Assembly (NCBI GenBank): GCA_021845945.1
Contig: JAJZRD010000058.1
Coordinates: forward strand, 1 to 16,567
DNA length: 16,567 nt
From: Chloroflexota bacterium
GTDB lineage: Bacteria > Chloroflexota > UBA6077
Direction: 5' to 3'
Numbering within the stretch: the stretch's first letter is position 1; each line of letters opens with the position of its first letter. The translations under genes were made by a program, and so were the position numbers. This document shows, in pieces, positions 1 through 5,122 of this stretch. The notes beneath the pieces were generated by a model that had not been told where the DNA came from, ran no database searches, and saw only the letters and a list, made by a program, of their open reading frames with translations.

Positions 1-662
1 ATCCCGACCCGCACGCCCATCTCGACGGAGATGTAGAAGGTGGGGGCCAGCAGGACGCCGGCAAGCCCTCCCAGGGCCGAGGCCAGGGCGAAGGTTAGCG
101 CCGTCATCAGGCCGATGTTGACCCCCAGCAGTCGGGCCGTCTGCTTGTCCTGGGCCGTCGCCCGCATCAGCTTCCCGATCCGGGTCTTGTGGAAGAACCA
201 GTGCTGCAGCAGCACCAGCAGCGCGGCGACGACCAGGATCAGCAGGTGCTGGGGGACCAGGCGGATGGCGCCCAGGTCGATCATCTGGCGGCCAAAGGGC
301 TGGCCGAAGTACTGGGGGACGCTCCCCCAGCTGCGCAGGGCCACGTTTTGCAGGAAGACCGAGATGCCCAGGGTGCTGATGATGATGGTGACGGCGTTGG
401 TGTTGCGGAGGGGGCGGTAGGCTACCCTCTCCATCACCAGACCGAAGAGGGCCATGACCGCGACCACCAGCAGCACCGCCACCAGGAAGGGCAGGCCCCA
501 CAGCTCCGCGAAGGTGTACACGAGGAAGGCGCCCAGCATGACGAACTCGCCCTGAGCGAAGTTGATGATGTCGGCGGCGTTCACCAGCAGCACGAAGCCG
601 AGAGCCACGAGACCGTAGATGCTGCCCATGGCCAGGCCGCTGACCAGGATCTGCAACAGCAT
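1..662 (-). CDS. livH: LIV-type amino-acid ABC transporter permease LivH, C-terminus cut by window edge
   Basis: Inner-membrane permease of a branched-chain-type (LIV-I/HAAT) amino-acid importer, expected to pair with a LivM permease and LivG/LivF ATPases beyond the window. About 220 residues are visible, starting MLLQILVSGLAMGSIYGLVA. The hallmark of the family, INFAQGEFVMLGAF, lies at about residues 37-50, followed by hydrophobic membrane segments (such as FLVAVLLVVAVMALFGLV) and the conserved RPLRNTNAVTIIISTLGIS stretch. The frame stays open to base 1, so the last third of the roughly 290-residue protein is missing. The ATG at 660-662 matches the usual family start, although its ribosome-binding site is weak. 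It follows the binding-protein gene on the same strand, 131 bases downstream, with repeats in the gap. Its substrate may be tryptophan rather than Leu/Ile/Val if the T-box upstream is read correctly (inference). Confidence 0.9.
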   Translation of the reverse strand, partial: MLLQILVSGLAMGSIYGLVALGFVLLVNAADIINFAQGEFVMLGAFLVYTFAELWGLPFLVAVLLVVAVMALFGLVMERVAYRPLRNTNAVTIIISTLGISVFLQNVALRSWGSVPQYFGQPFGRQMIDLGAIRLVPQHLLILVVAALLVLLQHWFFHKTRIGKLMRATAQDKQTARLLGVNIGLMTALTFALASALGGLAGVLLAPTFYISVEMGVRVG

Positions 663-686
663 TTCCAAGGATGTGCTCCGTTAGCC

Positions 687-760
687 AGTGCTGAGTGCTG
701 AGTCCTGGGTGCTCTAGAAGCTCAGCTCGGCTCAGGACTCAGCACTCAGGACTCAGCACT
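687..760. repeat. Inverted and tandem 14-bp repeat between livJ and livH
   Basis: The 14-mer CAGGACTCAGCACT occurs twice in exact tandem (733-746 and 747-760). Its reverse complement AGTGCTGAGTCCTG lies at 694-707, preceded by a partial copy AGTGCTG at 687-693. The arms 691-707 and 733-749 are perfectly complementary over 17 bases, with a 25-base loop, so the transcript between livJ and livH can form a long hairpin. It could attenuate or stabilise the mRNA. No T-run follows, so it is not a standard intrinsic terminator. Confidence 0.75.
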
Positions 761-773
761 CGTAGTCGCCTAC

Positions 774-797
774 TCGCCGGCAGGAGCCGGCTCCTAC
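774..797 (-). repeat. REP-like palindrome overlapping the livJ stop codon
   Basis: On the minus strand this reads GTAGGAGCCGGCTCCT followed by GCCGGCGA. It contains the perfect 14-bp palindrome AGGAGCCGGCTCCT (782-795) and a second nested GCCGGC pair. The TAG stop of livJ (794-796) lies inside it. General form (GTAGGAGC, inverted core, CGCGA-like end) resembles bacterial REP elements. It could protect the livJ message from 3' exonucleases; that role is inferred. Confidence 0.55.
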
Positions 798-1978
798 TGA
801 CCTTTCACCGTCTTGACCAGGACCGGTTTGCCGTCCTTGATCTGGGCGATGTAGGCCTGGCGCAGGCCGTCGCCGTTGGCGTCGAAGGAGTACTCGCCGG
901 TGATCCCCTTGTAGCCCTTCACTGCCTTGATTCCGTCGCGGAGGGCCGTGGGGTCGGTCCCGGCCTTCTCGATGGACTGAGCCAGGATGTTCAACCCGTC
1001 GTAGTAGACCGAGTGGATGAAGTTGGCGGGCAGTTTGGCCCGGGCCTCGATCTGCTTCACCCAGTTCTGGGTGGTGGGGTCGTCGCCCGGCACCCAATCG
1101 GTGATCACGGTGTGGCCGTTGGCGGCATCCTTGGCCAGCTTCAGGGCGTCGGAGATGCCGTAGGCCGGAGAGCCGAGCAGCTTCATCTTGACGCCCAGCT
1201 GCAGCATGTTGGTCATGACCATCGCGGAGTCCGGGGGATACCCCCAGCCGATCACCAGCTCGGCCCCCGCCTTCTGAAGGTTCAGCAGCTGCGCGGTGAC
1301 GTCCTTGTCGTCCTGGTTGTAGGACTCCACGGCCACCGGGGAGACACCGAGGGCGTCCAGGTTGTCCTTGACTACCTTGGAGGCGCCCGCCCCCATCTCG
1401 CCGGTCACGTAGAGGATGCCGATCTTCTTGGCGCCCATCTCCTTGGCGGCGTACTCGGCGGCCAGCTTGCCCATGACGGTGTCGTTGGTGCGGACCCGGA
1501 AGATCCAGGGGTTGCCGGCGGCCGTCACGCCGGGGCCGCTGGCGCCGGTTATCACGGGAATAGCTGCCTTCTTGATGGCCGGCTCGATAGCCATGTCGAA
1601 GTTGGCGAAGTTAGGGATGAAGACGGCCACGGGCTTCTGCTCGAGGATCTTGTTGAAGGCGTTGACGGTGCCGGGAGGCGTGGAGGTGTCGTCTTCGATG
1701 ACCAACTTGATGGGGCGGCCCTTGATCCCGCCCTTCTGGTTCCACTCTTCCACGGCCATCTTGAGGCCGTTGGTCTGGTTGTCGCCGGTGCTGGTCTGGG
1801 CGCCGGTCACCTCGGTGACCAAACCGATGACGATGGGCTCTCCCGAAGCAGCCCCCGACTGCTTCGGCGCGGCTGCCGTGGGCGCGGCAGCGGGCGCGGA
1901 GGAGCAGCCCAGGAGGTTCGTCGAGACCAGCGCGCCTCCGAGCGCGAGTGCCACGAGGATCCTGGGTACCTTCTTCAT
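794..1978 (-). CDS. livJ: LIV-type ABC transporter substrate-binding lipoprotein (LivJ family)
   Basis: Extracytoplasmic solute receptor of a LIV-I type amino-acid importer, 394 residues, near the usual 370-400. The N-terminus MKKVPRILVALALGGAL is a lipoprotein signal with lipobox LLGC, so Cys25 should be lipidated; an Ala/Pro-rich linker follows. The mature domain is Peripla_BP_6-like: PIVIGLVTEVTG, then GLKMAVEEWNQKGGIKGRPI, then PVITGASGPG and KKIGILYV, ending with KGITGEYSFDANGDG, a typical LivJ end. The start at 1976-1978 was chosen because GGGGGGAAG sits just upstream and the signal peptide begins there; in-frame extension would run into the T-box terminator. It is the first gene after the T-box leader and precedes livH. 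The family is normally annotated as branched-chain; the UGG specifier suggests tryptophan or another aromatic ligand (inference). The stop codon lies in a palindromic repeat. Confidence 0.92.
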   Translation of the reverse strand: MKKVPRILVALALGGALVSTNLLGCSSAPAAAPTAAAPKQSGAASGEPIVIGLVTEVTGAQTSTGDNQTNGLKMAVEEWNQKGGIKGRPIKLVIEDDTSTPPGTVNAFNKILEQKPVAVFIPNFANFDMAIEPAIKKAAIPVITGASGPGVTAAGNPWIFRVRTNDTVMGKLAAEYAAKEMGAKKIGILYVTGEMGAGASKVVKDNLDALGVSPVAVESYNQDDKDVTAQLLNLQKAGAELVIGWGYPPDSAMVMTNMLQLGVKMKLLGSPAYGISDALKLAKDAANGHTVITDWVPGDDPTTQNWVKQIEARAKLPANFIHSVYYDGLNILAQSIEKAGTDPTALRDGIKAVKGYKGITGEYSFDANGDGLRQAYIAQIKDGKPVLVKTVKGQ

Positions 1979-2035
1979 TTCTTCCCCCCTTATTGGTGAT
2001 GCCGTTGGCGGGACGGACCGCGGAAGAGCGCAACC

Positions 2036-2382
2036 AAGAAAAACACCCCTCCATCCACTCAAGGACGGAGGGGTGCTCCGCGGTACCACCCTGATTTGGC
2101 CCGTCCCGGCCGGTGCCGGAACAAACCACGCTCTCAGCGCCCGAGCTACCCCAAGGTCGGGCGCCTGCTCCGGCTAACGGTGGAGCCACCGACAGCGACT
2201 ACTCCGGGTGAACCCGCGCGACGGCGCGACTGTGTCCGGTTTCGAGCGTGGGAATCACCTGTTTGGCGCTGCGTCTCCCAGGTCCATTCGGTCTCCGCGC
2301 CACCGTTGGCTCCCACCATTCCCAACTCGCTGGGGCTCGCTGGAGACTTACTAGTCCTGTTCATCGACTGTGGAAGGATGTG
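2036..2382 (-). promoter_or_regulatory. T-box riboswitch leader, specifier UGG (Trp)
   Basis: tRNA-sensing leader for the livJ-livH transcript. The T-box core AGGGTGGTACCGCGG is at 2078-2092. Stem I is recognisable: AGTA (2349-2352) faces GAA (2287-2289) as the S-turn; GTCTCC (2342-2347) pairs with GGAGAC (2291-2296) above and CAGG (2356-2359) with CCTG (2279-2282) below. The distal AGCGAG and GGTGGGAG loop motifs are present. The triplet right after GAA is TGG (2284-2286) followed by A, the standard specifier position, hence Trp. A later AGTAG...CCGTTA segment fits the Stem II/IIA-B region. TCAGGG before the T-box core can pair with CCTTGA in the terminator loop as antiterminator. The UGGU bulge would pair with discriminator A73, or by G-U wobble with the G73 usual in bacterial tRNA(Trp); this is a caveat to the Trp reading. 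Confidence 0.9.
2039..2075 (-). terminator. T-box-controlled intrinsic terminator
   Basis: On the minus strand CACCCCTCC (2067-2075) pairs perfectly with GGAGGGGTG (2044-2052), followed directly by TTTTT (2039-2043). The loop holds CCTTGA, needed for the competing antiterminator. This is the off-state structure of the T-box; it lies 60 bases before the livJ start codon. Confidence 0.93.
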
Positions 2383-2388
2383 GCGCGA

Positions 2389-2417
2389 AGTATGGCACGA
2401 GGTTAAGGAACTGTCAA
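2389..2417 (-). promoter_or_regulatory. Sigma70-type promoter of the T-box/livJ transcript
   Basis: A perfect -35 box TTGACA (2412-2417) is followed after exactly 17 bases by a -10 box CATACT (2389-2394), 4 of 6 to consensus. The predicted transcript start, near 2382, lies just before T-box Stem I, the right distance for a leader promoter. It separates livJ-livH transcription from the upstream pabB-pabC pair. Confidence 0.82.
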
Positions 2418-2472
2418 CAATAGAGGAGCTACCGCGGGCCCACGGTGGAGGCCATCAGCCCTCATCCCCGAG

Positions 2473-3339
2473 CTAGGAGATGGCCTGGACGAGCCCCTCG
2501 TAGGCCTCCCGCAGCCGGAGGGTGATGGGCCCGGGGGCCCCGGAACCGATGGCTTTGCCCTCCACGGCCACCAACGGCATCACGCCCAGGGCGGTGTTGG
2601 TGATGAAGGCCTCCTGCGCGGCGAGCAACTGCTCGGGCGCGATCGGTCGCTCGAAGCCGTCGATGCCCATCCCCGCGGCCAGCTCGATGACCGTCCCGCG
2701 AGTTATCCCGCCCAGTACCCCGCACTCCAGAGAGGGCGTGACTACGCTGTCCCCGGACACAAGGAAGATGTTGCTGGAGCTCCCGCACGCCAGATGGCCC
2801 GCACAGTTCAGCATCAGGGCCTCGTCGCCGCGGCGGCGGCCGGCCTCCATGCGGGCCAGCACGGAGTCGAGGTAGTTGCAGCTCTTGACGTAACTCAGCG
2901 GCGAGGTCTCGTTCCGGCGGATGGTCGAGAGGATCGCTGCATATCCCCGACGGTATCTCTCCTCCGGGTACCCGTGGAAAGGGATGGCGTGGATCACCAG
3001 GGTAGGCACTGGGGAGGAAGGTGGCACGAGGCCTCGTTCCGCTGGAACGCCCCGGCTGACCGTGATGCGGATCAGGGCGTTCGCAAGTCCGTTCGCCTCC
3101 AACACCGTCGAGATGGCCCCGGCCAGCTGGGAGGAGTCCATGGGCAGCGGCAGATCCAGGGTCTCTGCCGAGTGCCGAAGGCGATCCAGGTGGTCGCTCA
3201 GCCGAAACAGCCTGCCGCGTACCGCCCTCAGGGTGTCGAAGACCCCGTCGCCCAGGGTGAAGCCCCGATCCAACGCGGACAGGTGGGGCCCCTGCTGCGG
3301 CACAATCTCGCCGTTCAGGAAGATCAGACCGCCTTCCAC
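2473..3339 (-). CDS. pabC: Aminodeoxychorismate lyase (class IV PLP aminotransferase fold)
   Basis: Converts 4-amino-4-deoxychorismate to p-aminobenzoate and pyruvate in folate synthesis, in the cytoplasm; 288 residues. Fold-type IV features in order: LDRGFTLGDGVFDTLR (about residues 20-35), the PLP lysine in SYVKSCNYLDSVLAR (Lys152), GDEALMLN, GSSSNIFLV, LGGITRGTV and the C-terminal EAFITNTALGVMPL. The start is the GTG at 3337-3339, preceded by AGGAAGTGGAGA; the sequence VEGGLIFLNGEIV then matches the family N-terminus. It overlaps the end of pabB by 16 bases, indicating translational coupling. The fold also covers branched-chain and D-amino-acid aminotransferases; the pabB partner is the main reason for choosing PabC. 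Confidence 0.85.
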   Translation of the reverse strand: MEGGLIFLNGEIVPQQGPHLSALDRGFTLGDGVFDTLRAVRGRLFRLSDHLDRLRHSAETLDLPLPMDSSQLAGAISTVLEANGLANALIRITVSRGVPAERGLVPPSSPVPTLVIHAIPFHGYPEERYRRGYAAILSTIRRNETSPLSYVKSCNYLDSVLARMEAGRRRGDEALMLNCAGHLACGSSSNIFLVSGDSVVTPSLECGVLGGITRGTVIELAAGMGIDGFERPIAPEQLLAAQEAFITNTALGVMPLVAVEGKAIGSGAPGPITLRLREAYEGLVQAIS

Positions 3340-4730
3340 TCTCCACTTCCTTTCAGCGCCAGGACTATCGCCCTGGCTTTGTCCAGGGTCTCCTGATACT
3401 CGGACTCGGGGTCCGAGTCTGCGACGATGGCGCCGCCCACCTGGAAGTAGGCGGTGCCCCCCTTCACCACCACCGTGCGGATCACGATGCTGGTGTCCAT
3501 GTTGCCGTTGAACCCCACAAACCCTATGGAGCCGCAGTAGGCCCCTCGCTGGGTCGGCTCCAACTCGTCGATGATCTCCATTGCCCGGATCTTGGGGCAT
3601 CCGGTGACGGAGCCCCCGGGAAAGCAGCTCTTCAGCAGCGACAGCGCATCATACCTGTCTTCCAGCACTCCTTCCACCGAGGATACCAGGTGGTGCACTG
3701 TGGAGTAGCTTTCCACCGTGAACAGCTCCGGCCACCGGACGGTGCCGGCCCGGCACACCCTGCCCAGGTCGTTCCGCAGCAGATCGACGATCATGACGTT
3801 CTCGGCCCGGTCTTTCTCGCTGGAGCGCAGCTCCTCGGCGAGCAGGTGATCCTCTTCCGGCGTTCTCCCGCGGGGTCTGGTGCCCTTGATGGGTCGGGTC
3901 TCGACCCTCTGCCCCTCCTTCCGCAGAAACAGCTCGGGCGAGGCGCTGGCCACGGCGAGGTCACCCAGCTCCAGGTAGGCCGAGTAGGGCACGGGGCTGA
4001 CGTCCCGCAGGCGGGAGTACAGCCGCCATGGGGAGAGAGACAGCGGGACCTCGAACCGCTGGGACAGGCAGACCTGGTAGATGTCGCCGGCGGCGATGTA
4101 CTCTTTCGCCCTTCTGATAGCGTCGATGTAGCCCTCCCTGGTGAAGCTCGACGGGCGCGGTGGAGGGAGTTGGCGATCCGACTCGGGGAGGGGTGTGCCG
4201 CCTCCCTCCAGGAGCCTTCGCTCCACCTCGTCCATCCGCCGCTGTGCCCGCCGATAATCGCCGTCCGGAAGGGGGCGGGCGATCAGCCAGCTGCGGCCCG
4301 CGGCGTGGTCCTGGGCGATGACCCAGTCGTAGAGCCCCACCGCCATGTCCGGGATCTCCAGGTCGTCCGTGGTCGTGCGGGGCAACCGCTCCACGTGGTG
4401 GGCGAGATCGTAGGCAAAGTATCCGACGGCTCCCCCCTGGAAGGGAGGGAGGCCCGGCATGCTGCGGGCGGGGAACCGGGACAGGAGACGGCCGAGTTGC
4501 TCGAAAGGGTCGCCCTCCAGCCGGTAGTCCTCACCTGGCCCCGTCACCCTGATCCGGCCGTTCTTGGAACGAACGACCAGGAAGGGGTCGGCCACCAGGT
4601 AGGAGTAGCGCCCCAGTCGAGGGTGGGGCAGGCTGCTATCCAGAAACATGGGATAGGGATCGTTCAGGAAAGCGGCGAACAGCCGGTGCAGGGGTGCGGA
4701 AAGCCTGATTTCGCGGCACAGCGGCAGCAT
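3324..4730 (-). CDS. pabB: Aminodeoxychorismate synthase component I
   Basis: Chorismate-binding enzyme that makes 4-amino-4-deoxychorismate from chorismate and ammonia, for p-aminobenzoate and folate. It has 468 residues, close to the roughly 450 of E. coli PabB. The N-terminal Anth_synt_I_N-type domain includes PHPRLGRYSYLVADPF and PPFQGGAVGYFAYDLAHHVE. The catalytic domain runs from about residue 200: EYIAAGDIYQVCLSQRF, PIKGTRPRG, DRAENVMIVDLLRNDLGR, GGSVTGCPKIRAMEIIDELE and GSIGFVGFNGNMDTSI. PIKGT (Lys282) is the PabB signature; TrpE has PIAGT, which argues against anthranilate synthase. The ATG at 4728-4730 was chosen because GAGGG precedes it and family homology begins near MLPLCREIRL; an upstream in-frame ATG adds about 39 low-complexity residues. 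The amidotransferase PabA is not in the window. Confidence 0.9.
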   Translation of the reverse strand: MLPLCREIRLSAPLHRLFAAFLNDPYPMFLDSSLPHPRLGRYSYLVADPFLVVRSKNGRIRVTGPGEDYRLEGDPFEQLGRLLSRFPARSMPGLPPFQGGAVGYFAYDLAHHVERLPRTTTDDLEIPDMAVGLYDWVIAQDHAAGRSWLIARPLPDGDYRRAQRRMDEVERRLLEGGGTPLPESDRQLPPPRPSSFTREGYIDAIRRAKEYIAAGDIYQVCLSQRFEVPLSLSPWRLYSRLRDVSPVPYSAYLELGDLAVASASPELFLRKEGQRVETRPIKGTRPRGRTPEEDHLLAEELRSSEKDRAENVMIVDLLRNDLGRVCRAGTVRWPELFTVESYSTVHHLVSSVEGVLEDRYDALSLLKSCFPGGSVTGCPKIRAMEIIDELEPTQRGAYCGSIGFVGFNGNMDTSIVIRTVVVKGGTAYFQVGGAIVADSDPESEYQETLDKARAIVLALKGSGEWKAV

Positions 4731-4818
4731 GGTCGGCCCTCGCTCGGACGGCCACTGCTGGGTGCCCCGACGGCGGTGTGGGGCTGGACATGCGGTGGCG
4801 GAAGGATTCAGCTCCGGG

Positions 4819-4827
4819 ATTGTAGCA
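4819..4827 (-). promoter_or_regulatory. Candidate extended -10 promoter for pabB-pabC
   Basis: The minus strand reads TGCTACAAT, an extended -10 (TGn plus a 5 of 6 match to TATAAT), about 90 bases before the pabB start. No good -35 box lies 16-18 bases upstream, which extended -10 promoters can tolerate. It is predicted from motif alone. Confidence 0.45.
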
Positions 4828-4901
4828 CGAGGAGAAGCCGTGCGCACTCGTGGTTCCAGTCAGAAGGAGGGGCATGGTTCACTAGGGCGCGAGATCGGGT
4901 G

Positions 4902-4966
4902 ACAGTTGCGGGAGGGCGAGCCTCCCGGCGAGCCGGCTCAGCAGGAGCTTCGCCCTCCCGCACTGT
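4902..4966. repeat. Large palindromic (REP/MITE-like) hairpin
   Basis: ACAGT (4902-4906) plus GCGGGAGGGCGA (4908-4919) is complementary to TCGCCCTCCCGC (4950-4961) plus ACTGT (4962-4966). This gives a 17-bp stem interrupted only by one unpaired T. The 30-base loop is itself partly palindromic (CCGGCGAGCCGG). There is no T-run or gene inside. Its symmetry and intergenic position suggest a dispersed palindromic element. Confidence 0.7.
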
Positions 4967-5122
4967 GACCGCGTTCGCGAACCATCCCGAAGGAGGTCGG
5001 CTGTGGCACCGTTATTGCTGAAGGCTTCAAGAGCGTTCCCCAGCCTGCCAGGAAGCGATCTCTACGGCCATTCCCACGAAAGTCGACCCTTACCGGCAGC
5101 AATCCCTTCGGGTTGGAGGAGT

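Larger units (their letters stand above)
4731..5122. other. Divergent intergenic region between pabB and sucA
   Basis: About 390 bases without a confident gene. It holds a likely extended -10 promoter for pabB on the minus strand (4819-4827) and a large hairpin repeat (4902-4966). A perfect AGGAGG at 4991-4996 precedes a GTG at 5003 in frame with sucA; the codons from 5003 to 5122 use TTA, TTG, TCA and AGA, unlike the body of sucA, so I treat it as leader. No convincing plus-strand -35/-10 pair was found for sucA. Confidence 0.5.

Noticed and set aside
189..1999. Long plus-strand open frames across livH and livJ, and similar frames opposite sucA and the ATPase
   Set aside because: They are antisense shadows of strong minus- or plus-strand genes, with Gly/Arg/His-rich text and no recognisable domain.
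2110..2230. A second T-box Stem I (tandem T-box), suggested by GGAGTAG, CCGTTA and another TGG
   Set aside because: Only one T-box core and one terminator exist, the distal loop motif is missing, and the segment fits the Stem II/IIA-B region of a single T-box.
3324..4730. TrpE (anthranilate synthase component I) for the chorismate enzyme
   Set aside because: The motif is PIKGT with Lys, typical of PabB, rather than PIAGT, and it overlaps a PabC-like gene.
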